Shown here piece after piece: positions 49,659 to 60,200 of a stretch of 64,000 nucleotides of DNA. The position numbers and the translations under genes were made by a program. The first letter of the stretch is position 1; every line of letters begins with the position of its first letter. This DNA is from Coleophoma eucalyptorum (lineage: Eukaryota; Ascomycota; Leotiomycetes; Helotiales; Dermateaceae): contig JALRME010000054.1 in NCBI GenBank assembly GCA_026120035.1, positions 87,103 through 151,102 of the forward strand. Direction: 5' to 3'. Under the pieces are notes generated by a model that ran no database searches, was not told the DNA's origin, and saw nothing but the letters and a program-made list of their open reading frames with translations.

Positions 49659-51277
49659 ATATGTACTTGTATATAAATGCTTTAAATGATATAATTTAGT
49701 GTACAAGGGTAATATTTTTTTTGGATGCAAGATGTATGTATTTAAATAAGCAGCAAGGTAACTAGGAGAATTCAAAGCACGCAAAAAATAGACTATTGGA
49801 ACCTTTTTCAATAAGTAATTACTTACTCCCATCATTATATCTAATAAGATGATGATCATTTTGCCCTATCAGAGACTCTTTAGAAACTGTTGGAATATCG
49901 TTATATCACCTACACGTGATCACAACATTGCCATACGGTAGATATACAGGGGTATATCACAATACCCCTATATATATATATATATATTTGGAATATCGAC
50001 GTACCATACGTATGTGCATGTACGTGCAAGGAGGCAATCACATGTACAGTACTATATATCGCAGGGAGGTTGGATCAATACCCTATGGGGGTACTTATAC
50101 GACCTCTATAACGCTCACTTATAAGGATCATCTATATTTTTACCTTACCATTTTGACCTATCTATTATAGTCGAAATAAGAGGTACATAGATCAGCCAAC
50201 ACTGATCAGTGTAGCGCGTATAGATCAGGAGATACGTACTATCCCTCCGTCGGCATTTGAAGCTATTCAGAACCGGCTCGGTGAATACCTACCTCCGTTG
50301 AAGAGAGTAGGTAGTCAACCTTGTTGGACCCAGTAGTGCGACGTAATTCTTTACCAAGACATACGGCCCCTGCGAACCCAAAAGACTCTACTTTGCTATT
50401 ATCATTAGCTTTATAACTCTCAGGCAGGGACGGCTTCCGATCTAATCCAGAGACCTAAGGTTGTATTACGTCAATAGGACCTCACGAACGTACGAAAACC
50501 AGGGTGTGAATAGCCTCAATTTGAGACGAATTCGTAGAACACCCTACTAAAACGAAATTTCGACTCGAACTTCAACTCGAATTTCAACCTAAAGTTTCGA
50601 CTCAAATTTCGATACAAAACACGAACCTTATTCCCTATGTGTTACACTAGGTTGCTTTTCTATCCTAAGATCCACAAAACCGTCGTTACATTAGTATATC
50701 TAGTGATAATCACCTATATATTGCTTATTTAACAACTAGACTTCGGGTCATTAAGATCAAGGACCTTACCTTGCTTACAACCACGTATTGTCCCTATAAA
50801 AATACTTATTTTATACATCCGATACTACATCCGATACTACATTCGATAATACCTTCGATATACTATAGTTAATATTATATATCAATACCTTTACTATATA
50901 CCTTTACCTATAGCTATACTATCTATATCAACCTTTAAGGACGCCTAGAAATAGGAGAATTAGTATTCAACCTTTATATCAGTCGATCAAGAGAACGTTA
51001 GTTAATTTATCTAATTCAGATTGAATCAATACATCTAAGAAGGCCTTATAGATCATCCTCTCTAGTATACAATTCAGGATAACTTTGCTAAGTTTGCCAT
51101 AGATCCAAAGGACCTTAAGATAGCATCAACAGCCTCACTACGAACTATTTACAACGAATTCCTTCGTCGAGGTATATTCATAAGAACCAAGTCAAAAACT
51201 CTCACATACGCGAACCTGATCTATGAATTACTCCAGAAAGATGAGCCACACGAATGGACATAGGAAGAGGCCCTAGC

Positions 51278-51552
51278 TGTAAGAACCTGACCGGCTCAGA
51301 ATAGACAATTGGATAATCCAGGACATTGGACACATGTCACGTGACCACATGACGGTATGCATAAGCGAGTATGAGCAGAGTCGGAGGGGTTTCGGACCCA
51401 GTAAGCATATAAGAGGGACATGTCAGGGATATTGATTTCTTTCTTCTCTTCTCTTCTTATCTTTTTTGTGTCCTTCGTACGAGACCTATAGGATATAGTC
51501 ATTGTAAGGTTATTGTGCTCCCAAACACCTCTAACCCGTGTCTTTATAGGCC
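51278..51552 (+). mobile_element. LTR (3' LTR or solo LTR), copy 1
   Basis: Starts TGTAAGAACC, directly after the purine stretch AGGAAGAGG that could be a polypurine tract. It contains a promoter-like segment (GTATATAAGAGG-like, CTTCTCTTCTTATC) and reads on to CAAACACCTCTAACCC. A second copy (52650-52905) and an inverted fragment (62490-62600) align over most of its length. The 3' end of this copy is truncated or diverged after about 51552. Confidence 0.65.
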
Positions 51553-51804
51553 TACTAGCCTACTTTTCGTCCTAGTAAAGATAGGTATAGTCTTATATAG
51601 TTATAGCAACCATTTTGAAATTTTATAATTAGCTTATAAGTCGGATTTAAATATAACCTAAGTCGGCTTTGAATCTTAAATCAGTTCCAAATTCTAAGTT
51701 GTAGTATGCAGAGAGGGTTCTATACATATATCCTTTTTTTAGAATTAAGGGTTATATAAGCCGTAGCTTATAAGAAATCATTTCAGAATACCTAATTATT
51801 CGAG

Positions 51805-51960
51805 GAAGGGTAATGTATTGCCTAGTTTCGTACGTAAGGTTGGCCTAATCGATAAGGCAAGAATAATACGAATATTTCTTTTATACGTATAAGGATAATA
51901 TATACTAGTACTATAAGGAAGCTACCTAAGTAAGAAACAATAGAAGTATAATAATAACCA
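51805..51960. repeat. Dispersed repeat D, copy 1
   Basis: Contains ATTGCCTAGTxTCGTAxGTAAG, then AATCGATAAGGCAAGAATAA, TACGAATATTTCTTTTATAC and a tail with AAGTAAGAAACAATAG. Two more copies lie at 53413-53503 and 63099-63232. I see no coding capacity or terminal repeats. Confidence 0.6.
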
Positions 51961-52086
51961 GTATTGTTTAATTTTTAGAGCTTACCTTACATTATTTCTT
52001 ACGGAAATAAGGTCTATGTATATATAGGTAGAAACGTAAGCTAGTCGATATATCTATATAAAACATATGTTATAGCCTAGTCCAAG

Positions 52087-53183
52087 TAGGCAGTACACCC
52101 AAACCAGAAAAGCTAGACCACCTATAAAACTAGACTAGGAGGTGGTTTTTCAAAACTTCTAACCTAGTAACTAGACTACTGGTTAACAATTAGGACAAAA
52201 ACCCAATAGGGTTTAGCTTTAAACCAATGGTTTAAGTAGGACCCACTTCTTTCTTAACCAGCCTATATAACCGTTACGTAATTTTATAATATAGAGGGAG
52301 AGAGGTCCCTAAAAAGAGAGAGGGTTTTCGTATTTAATTTAACTCTATAATCTAACTTTCTACTTCGACTTTAGAATCTAACTCTTGATTTTTCGATTTT
52401 GGATATCGACTTTGAATATTGACTTTGGATTTCGACTTTAGACTTCGACTTTGAATTTCAACTTTGAATTTTGACTTTGAATTTCGACTTTAGATTCTAT
52501 CTTTAGATTTTTAATTTACTTAGTTTATCTTTTTTAGGCTTAGTATAATAATTTTAAAATACGCTAATTATATAAACGAATCTATAGATACTAGAGACTA
52601 AGGAACTTTATATAAGCAAGTAAGTCGAAAGCAACTAAGAGGGACCGTATAAGAACCTAACCTACCTAGATATTATAGTTGGATTATCTAGTACCTATAT
52701 TAAGCAACCTTAGGACTAGGGTAAGCGAGTAAAACTAGAGTCAGAGGGGTTTCGGACCTAGGAAGTATATAAGAGGGATAGGTTATAGAAATTGGTTTCT
52801 TTCTCCTCTTCTCTTCTTATCTTTTTTGTATCCTTCGGATTTAGTCAATATAAAGTTATTTTGCTCCTAAACACCTCTATCCTACCTTTGATTAAACCTA
52901 TATCCTTATGGGTTGTTTAAAATTAAAGTCAAACCCAAGAGCCAAGATCGAATGTTAGAATTAAGAGTTAGAGTCTAAAGTTGAATTAATGGTCAAAATC
53001 TAAGAGATACCTCCCCTTTTGAGACCACTATATACTAGACGAAACCCCTATGTTAAGCAAAAAACCAGTGGTTAACCACTGGGTGGTTTTTCAGTTTTTC
53101 AAAAAACCAGCCCATATGAGTAGAAACCAGTAGGTGGTTTACAAATTGAAAAACCAGCCTCTGGGTACCTAGTGCGCAGGCTA
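52087..53183 (+). mobile_element. Non-autonomous hAT-like element A, with 8-bp target duplication
   Basis: 1097 bp bounded by imperfect terminal inverted repeats (left TAGGCAGTACAC, right GTGCGCAGGCTA) and flanked on both sides by AGTCCAAG (52079-52086 and 53184-53191), a perfect 8-bp target duplication. Many AACCAGTGG-like words lie near both ends, as subterminal binding repeats do in hAT elements. The interior has a run of GACTTTGAATTT-type 12-mers (52362-52505) and no open frame. An LTR is inserted within it at about 52650-52905. Confidence 0.75.
52650..52905 (+). mobile_element. Solo LTR nested in hAT-like element A, copy 2
   Basis: Interrupts the element between GAGGGACCG and TTTAAAATT, which are contiguous in the sister copy at 63,590. 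It starts TATAAGAACC (versus TGTAAGAACC in copy 1, a G-to-A change) and matches copy 1 through TTTCTTCTCTTCTTATC-like sequence and AAACACCTCTA. Confidence 0.6.
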
Positions 53184-53412
53184 AGTCCAAGTTTAGGTTT
53201 ACATAAAATGTACTATAAAATAAAGCGTAAAAGTCGACTTAGGTTACTTTTAAAGGATATTCCAAGCCTATTTTACCATATAAAATATATAGATTATAGT
53301 ACTATACTATATCTAACACTAATAAAGTAATTTACATAAATCACAATGTACTATACCTACTTATGTACTTATTACCTTACGACATTATACTGGTCAATAT
53401 TCAAATAATAGG

Positions 53413-53503
53413 GTATTATTGCCTAGTATCGTAGGTAGGTAAGGATAGCATAATCGATTAGGCAAGAAAATACGAATATTTCTTTTATACGTAAAAGGAT
53501 GTC
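53413..53503. repeat. Dispersed repeat D, copy 2 (partial)
   Basis: Same words as copy 1 (ATTGCCTAGTATCGTAGG, TAGGCAAGAAAATACG, TTTCTTTTATACGTA) in the same orientation, cut short on the right. Confidence 0.6.
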
Positions 53504-53609
53504 CAACAGCAATCAACAAGTTAATGGCAATTCTGAAACTACGACTAAGTTAATGTCTACTCTAAGCTAACTCGAGTCTAACTAGAACCTAGCTATTCTT
53601 TTAAGATCT

Positions 53610-55143
53610 AAAAAAAGCCACACACTGGTTACTTAGTTAACCACCAGTGCGTTTTTTCTTACCGTAGCGGTTTCGTCTGGGTAGTATAGTTGGGGGGGGG
53701 GGGGTGTATTTCATTCTGACTCTCGATCTCAACTTTGGATATTGACTCCGGATATTGACTTTGGATTCCGTAGGCTGCACACTGGGTACCCAGAGGCTGG
53801 TTTTTCAATTTGTAAACTACCCACTGGTTTCTACCCATATGGGCTGGTTTTTTAAAAATCTGAAAAACCACCCACTGGTTAACCACTGGTTTAACCACTG
53901 GTTTTTCGCTTAATATAGGGGTTTCGTCTAGTATATAGTGGTCTCAAAAGGGGAGGTATCTCTTAGATTTTGACCATTAATTCAACTTTAGACTCTAACT
54001 CTTAGTTTTGACTTTAGATTTCTTCTCTCAGATTTTAACTCTTAATTTTGACTTTAGATTTCTTCTCTTGGATTTTGACTCTTAATTCTAACTCTCGACT
54101 CTAACTTTCGATCTTAGCTCTTGATTTTGACTTTAATTTTAAACGGTCCCTCTTAGTTACTTCCGACTTGCTTACCTTACTTATATGAGGTTCCTTAGTC
54201 TCTAGTATCTATGGATTCGCTTATTTAGTATGTTTTAAGATTATTATACTAAGCCTAAAAAGGCAAACCAAGTAAATTAAAAATATAAAGATAGAATCTA
54301 AAGTCGAAATTCGAAGTCAAAATTCAAAGTCGAAATCCAAAGTCGAAATCCAAAGTCGAAATCCAAAATCAATATCTAAAGTCGAAAAATCAAGAGTTAG
54401 ATTCTAAAGTCGAAATAGAAAGTTAGATCCTAGAGTTAAAATCAAGCAAGGAAACCCCTCTCTCTTTTTAGGGACCTCTCCCCCTCTATAGTATAAAATT
54501 ACGTAATGGTTATATAGGTTGGTTAAGAAACCAGTGGGTTCTGCCTGAACCACTGGTTTTTCGTCCCAATGGTTAACCAGTGGTCTGGTTTCTGGGTTGG
54601 AAATTTTGAAAAACCACCCACTGGTCTGGTCTGGTTTTATGGGTGGTCTGGTTTTTCTGGTTTTGGTGCGCAGCCTAGGATTCCGATTTTAGATTCTAAC
54701 TTTGAATTTTTGATTTACAGTACCTACTAGGTGCTTAGTTTTTATTTCTTTAGGTTTGGTATACAAAAATTTATGTAAATTAGCTAATCTATAAGTACTT
54801 ATGTATAATAGACTAAGAAGTTTTTTACAAGCGAGCAATTGGGAAGTGACTAAGAGGGGCCGTTTAAAATTAAAGTCGAAATCGAGAGTTAGAGCCCTCC
54901 CCTTTAGAACGACTGCCTTAGAAATAAGAAATACTACATAATTACGTGAACAAGTATCACTAATACTGTAATTATATGGTCTGGGTAAGAACCAGTGGGT
55001 TCTGTCCTAACTACTACCTTACCAAAACCTCCTGGCTTTTCGTCTTTATGGTTAACCAGTGGTCTGGTTAGTAACTACTATATGTAGTTTGGAAATTTTG
55101 AAACTCCGTCTACTGGTCTGGTCTGATTTTATTGCGCAGCCTA
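53610..55143 (-). mobile_element. Older hAT-like element, host of a nested insertion
   Basis: The two halves, about 53610-53770 and 54678-55143, form one degraded relative of the same family once the inner element is removed. The right end is TTGCGCAGCCTA (55132-55143). The left end is missing or diverged; the first matching words are CACACTGGTTA and GGTTTCGTCT. A run of about 15 G lies at 53688-53703. It contains no frame. Confidence 0.55.
53771..54677 (-). mobile_element. Non-autonomous hAT-like element B, with 8-bp target duplication
   Basis: 907 bp with good terminal inverted repeats (TAGGCTGCACAC left, GTGCGCAGCCTA right, one mismatch in 12) and a perfect 8-bp duplication GGATTCCG at 53763-53770 and 54678-54685. 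It lies in opposite orientation to element A and aligns with it over most of its length, without the LTR. Subterminal CCACTGGTT words are repeated at both ends. No transposase is encoded, so mobility would need an enzyme from elsewhere. Confidence 0.8.
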
Positions 55144-55377
55144 TTAATAGGTACTTTATACATATAATATATATAACTAGAGCCTTCAATATGTATGTTT
55201 TTCTAAACATGCTAAGTTAGGTACGTACTGTTTCAAATGTGGTTGAGATATAAGCCTGTTAAAATCATAGTTTTGGTATGTTTTCAAGCTATTTTTGGCC
55301 TTAGGTTTGATTGCCTCCTTTATCCACCCCAGTGAGTCCGTCGTTTGATTGGCACACATACGAAGTGGTGAGGATAC

Positions 55378-55402
55378 AGTGTACTGGTAGTACCAGTACA
55401 CT
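55378..55402. repeat. Perfect 12-bp inverted repeat with one-base spacer
   Basis: AGTGTACTGGTA, one G, then TACCAGTACACT. It lies 187 bp beyond the stop codon of the flavin oxidase gene and just outside the transposon nest. Confidence 0.7.
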
Positions 55403-55588
55403 CTAGCACTTCATGCTCCACTGTAATCATCAAATGGGAATAATTCACAACGCTGTGACTCCAGGCTTATTATACCATCACAATTCATAGGAACAAGAAT
55501 AAGTTCTTTTACTGTATATATTAATGAGAAAGCAGGAGTCTACTCTGCAGCAATGGGTTTTCTACCCACCGTGGCGCTATTTCCCTGT

Positions 55589-57218
55589 TCAGGTAATTCC
55601 TATTTGGGAGCATTGCATAGTGAGAATCTCACTTTGCGGATAAGTAAGTGATGTCAGGAATTGATCCGTAATATCCGACAAGTACCTTGAAGAGAGGTTC
55701 CTCGACGCTGAAGGTATGTTCTTCTTTTTTGATTCCATGCCCTGCATGATTTCCCTTCCTAAAGGCCTCAGGTCGTCATCATTCAAAATCTCGCGAACTG
55801 TGGTTAAAGCCGAATCGACAGCCCCAGCAATCCACGTATGATGCCTGCTCAAATGCTCGCCAGCAAAGAAGATATTTCCCTCCGCTCGCTTCGCTACGTC
55901 AAAAAATCTGGTAAACTGGCTGGGAAGGAACATGGCATCACCCGTAGCTGACTGCCCCGACCAGATTATTTCGAAAGAGTCGAGGAACTCTCCATACACA
56001 TCGACTCCGTCGTGGGCAAAGAACTTATTTAAATCATGCAGAGCAGTCTTCAGCCTGTCATTTTCGGAAAGAGAAGATATGCGGGTAGCATCAGTCATCC
56101 AACAGTAGAGAAGCAAAACTCCGGAGCCCTCGGCACCAATATCATTAGAAGGGTAGACGATCCAGCGAAAGCGAAGATCAGTAGTACTTTGGCCACCAAA
56201 CGAAGGCCGCGAGGACTTCTCCCAGAACCGCGTCTTGAAGTGCAAGCCCAATTTATATAGCGGCTCGTAATGCGAGCCACGGATGGCTTGCTCTTTCATG
56301 AAACTCCACTGCGGACGCTCACGGATAGCTTGCAGGGCTGCTGGAGGAACACACAGGATCACTTTGTCGAAGTTTTGCGCAGTCTTCGCGGTATTATCAG
56401 CATATAGCCGGACTTTATTGTTGGGGAGCTCTTCGATTCGGTGGATAGGGGCATTGCGAAGGATATGTTCCGATCCAACTAAATTTGCGAGACCGTCTAT
56501 AAGGCGTGACATACCACCAGCTATAGTCACCCATTCTGAAGGTGTCAGCATTTGTTATCCAATCGGCAGATTTTTAATGCCTACCTTTTGTGTTGAAATC
56601 TAAATTCTGCATGATAATTTCAAGAAAGCTTAGATCATACTGGTTCGTTTGACTCATCAGGAGTTCAACACAGTCGATGACCTCGAATGGCCAGCCGACA
56701 ACCGTGCGAAGGTATTGGCGGAACGATATATCATCATAACGGAGTAGCTGTTGGAAGCCAAGGTCGAAGTCCTTTTTCAACAGCATAAGCCAGGGCGAGA
56801 CAACCTCGCCTAGTAGCTCACGAGCCGACTTGCCTGCATATTCTGGTGGAATTTCGGGACTAAAACTTAAGTTTTGAGAATCAATACTGCTCCTCTTTCC
56901 TTGTACATATGCGTCGTTGTTGCAGTGCTCAAGGATATATGGGATAAATTCGACTTTCCTGTCGGTAGGGTTGTGTGTGTTGATATAACGAACGAGATCA
57001 AATACCAGGCTGTGCAAAGGAGATCTAGGAATGCGCATAGCACCGGCCTCGAAGTAAGCCTCATTGTTCTTTTTGTTTTGAGACTGGAAGCGGTGGGTAT
57101 ATATTCGGCCTCCTAGGCGGTCTGTGGCTTCGAAGACAGTTACCGTATGTCCTTGTTGGCGGAGCAGAAGGGCAGAATAAAGGCCCGAGATGCCACCTCC
57201 AACAATGCCAATATTCAT
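55589..57218 (-). CDS. Flavin amine oxidase, L-amino-acid oxidase-like (526 aa, 2 exons)
   Basis: FAD enzyme of the amine oxidase family (PF01593), expected to deaminate amino acids or amines with release of ammonium and H2O2. Exons on the minus strand are 56585-57218 and 55589-56535, joined in phase 1. The N-terminus is the dinucleotide fold G-I-V-G-G-G-I-S-G-L-Y, then V-F-E-A, then the flavin motif DRLGGRIYTHRF. Next comes EAGAMRIPRSPLHSL, which is close to the GAMR-x-P motif of L-amino-acid oxidases and argues for LAAO rather than monoamine oxidase. The C-terminal FAD motif is NIFFAGEHLSRHHTWIAGAV, with a further helix. No signal peptide and no PTS1 (ends Q-I-G-I-T), so cytosolic. It lies 6 kb from a copper amine oxidase and permease. 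Substrate is not readable. Confidence 0.93.
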
Positions 57219-60200
57219 AATTTAATCTGTAGTCGAGGCGGGCAGTATATAAGGGTTCCTGAAGACTTTCTTAGGGGTTGAAGAGGGAGACCATGGACTA
57301 TTTATTACATCCTGACTTGCCATTTTTTTTTTAGAGTACTTGACTCTCTGTTATGCAGAGATGCTACGCGGTGTACAGACCGTGCGCAATTTTCATGCAC
57401 TATGGGAGATGATGCGCGTTAGGTCTAAGTATGCAGGTACTTGTTACCTGAAATAAGACCAATAAGATATGCAAGTATGCGTGGTGGATACATAAAACAC
57501 AGTACAGTAGTACATCTTCTAGGAGGATGTGGGATGATTGGGACTGGAACTCTTCTTTTGGACTAGTTTCTTCTAGTGCTTGACCCTTGTTCTCGAACAA
57601 GTCGCATTAGCTTCTAAGATTGCCGACTTCATGGATCACGCTTATACGAAGCCAACAAGCAATGCACTTTTCTTTACACTGTACGAACGATCTACGTTCC
57701 ATCTACGCACTATACCAACTGATCCTCTATAGATCATCCACAATCAGTATCCTATGCATCTGTAGTTCGAACAATACTATGTAGAAGCGGTTCATAAACC
57801 CATAAATTTGGATTCAATTCTGGTGTCTTCATGTTCCCTCTGGGTTATTACATATGTTGCTAGTAGTTTGTACCAGTAAAGTAGGTAGGTATAAGATTGC
57901 CTGGTGTTTACTGGGTACGGCTTGTTTGAATTAAAAGTGTCTCTGCGTCCCAAATGTCTAAATACCTTAGTCGTGTAAATCTATGTAGTTATTGTATTTC
58001 CTTGGCACTAGACAGGGCATACAGCTCTGAATTATATTAGCGCTCAAGGGTGACGATATTCTAAGAGACTAACCTCATAAGGTACATACATTAGGTACAT
58101 TGTAGATACTTACTCTCGGAGATCTTGGTGTTCGGATGGTTGGGTTAGTCCGTGGACGACCTACGAAGTACCGGGCTCTCCATGGAGGGGTTTGGCTGGC
58201 GGTGAACTGGAACATCAAGCGCATTATCGCCGGTGGATACAGGGCGTACGAAAGAGCAGCATTGGAATCCGGCGTGTTTCTGAGCAAAATACCAATTCTC
58301 CACGTGTCTCTTTCCCACATACACAACCACGCCTATTTTTCCGTGGCTTATGTTCCACACAGGGACCTCCCTGCTATGGGTAAACACGCTACGGATGTTC
58401 AGGATGCTTGTTTTTCAAATAGTTCAGATGATATATAACATCGCGCCTTACTTTCTCCCTCCTTAAGGTATTGGACGTCAGCCCCTTCGGAATTTGTATG
58501 CAGGCTGTGTGAATCAATCTATTCAGGGAGTCTGGTAGATGAAATTATGTAGTAAAACCCGCCTTTTACCTACCAGAGGCCTTTAAACTTCAAGTTCTTA
58601 TCAGTACCCTCGTCTCTATAACAGACCAGAATCTAGCTCGTGTCGACAAGCGGTCTGGGGACTCTTACTAAATGCTATGTGTGTGACAACATTATACCTG
58701 TCAGCCCCTGCCCATTACTACAGTATATGGCAAAACCACTTGCTCAAGTTATGTATGTATGAAATACTGATTTGTACTGATGGGGCTCGTAAATCAGGAC
58801 GGCCCAAGACACATATCTAATTATGGCGTCTGCAATGAGGACGAATTTCATGCTCGGGCCTGATATCAAATTCATCGTGTCCTCACCAACTCTTCTTTCA
58901 AGTGAGTACTAATCACAAGTATCACTTCCGTCCAGTATTTTGAACAGCCATTTAGCTTCTTAAAATCACACTTAATATGATGTAGACATGAAAGAAAGCT
59001 TCGGAAAGCATCCGGATTTGCGGATATAAATCAATAGTGACAGCAAGTGAATACATAGTACGGGGAATTCGCTGCGGCTCTGTTGGTGTACAGCATGGCT
59101 ATAATGTACTGTAACATACCGAAACACCTCATCAGCAAGGCCACTCCGGCTGTCCTTTGCTGATTTTCCTTCTAGGAGGTCGCCTCATTGAGCATCATCG
59201 TAATATTTCTCGCTGTCAGGACTGTCTTGGTTATTTTTGGTTGTTAAGGCCACAAATATTTTGACGTCGTCTGAGTGCCATTTTCCCTTTGCTTCTCCCA
59301 TGAATAAATCTGCCAGCTCAATTGTATACTTACTAAGGCCTTGGTCCTGAATTCTAGTCAATTTGAATAGCCTGTCAAACCTTGACTTGATTTCATAAAA
59401 GTCCCGATTTTCCTGAGCGATTCTGAGCAATTCTGTGGAGTAATACTAAGGTCGCTCGTTGCCAAAGTTGGATTGTTCTTGGATTTCTACTCTGAATTCT
59501 TGCGCTGTAGTTCCTCTTCTTCATTTCGCCGACGTACTATAATGTTCCTGGTTGCATCAATAGTGGCAACTCACTCGCTCTAGTTACGTAGACTCTTTGC
59601 TTCGAGTCTCCTAAATTGAGAGCCACCGGTCTCGAGGTCTTTCGAGTCATTACAAGTTACTATGTAATTCTGATAGCTACCTAGTCCGACCGCCCCACAA
59701 GATACTCATAGTAATCGCGAAGCGTGTAGAATATGTGCTGATCCTCTACGATAACATACCGGCTATGTCTAGTATTTGTCTCGGTACTAACCATATACTA
59801 TACTGATCTTATAGGCTCTACCTTAGCAACCATCACACATGTCATGTTCCAAGATGTATATAATAATACCATGTAGTTTTATCTTCATAGGCCGCTTGTA
59901 TTATATGCTAGCACTATATGATTAAGTAGGTAGTGACAGCCGAGGCTTGATTCAGTCTGTTTCGAAGCTTAGGCCAAGCCTAAGTTGCTGGTACCTTGCT
60001 TGGCTACTTGGATTGTTATATTTCTAACGAAAATATAGGTATGTGCTTATTTACTTCTAAGTCTACATGTATGCTTTTAGGTTTTGATTTATCGTATGTT
60101 TGACTACTAATCGAAATTGAGAGTCAAGATCCAAGAGAACCCCCCCCCCCCTTTTGAACCGCCTTAGAAATACTATATACTTAATTACGTACGGTTAAGA

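Larger units (their letters stand above)
49659..55588. repeat. AT-rich transposon nest
   Basis: Nearly 6 kb with no gene between the copper amine oxidase and the flavin oxidase. It contains a (TA)n tract (49973-49987), stretches of short tandem words such as GACTTTGAATTT, LTR pieces, a dispersed repeat and nested hAT-like elements, listed separately. TpA is abundant, long frames are absent and stop codons are dense, as in DNA modified by repeat-induced point mutation. About 50,200-51,270 has decayed frames that may be retroelement remnants (for example around 51,090-51,240). Confidence 0.75.

Noticed and set aside
49973..50170. Frame coding for many Tyr and Ile residues
   Set aside because: Product of the (TA)n tract and AT-rich DNA.
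58136..58438. 100-codon frame with two overlapping antisense frames
   Set aside because: Three frames on two strands are open together, as expected by chance; no motif.
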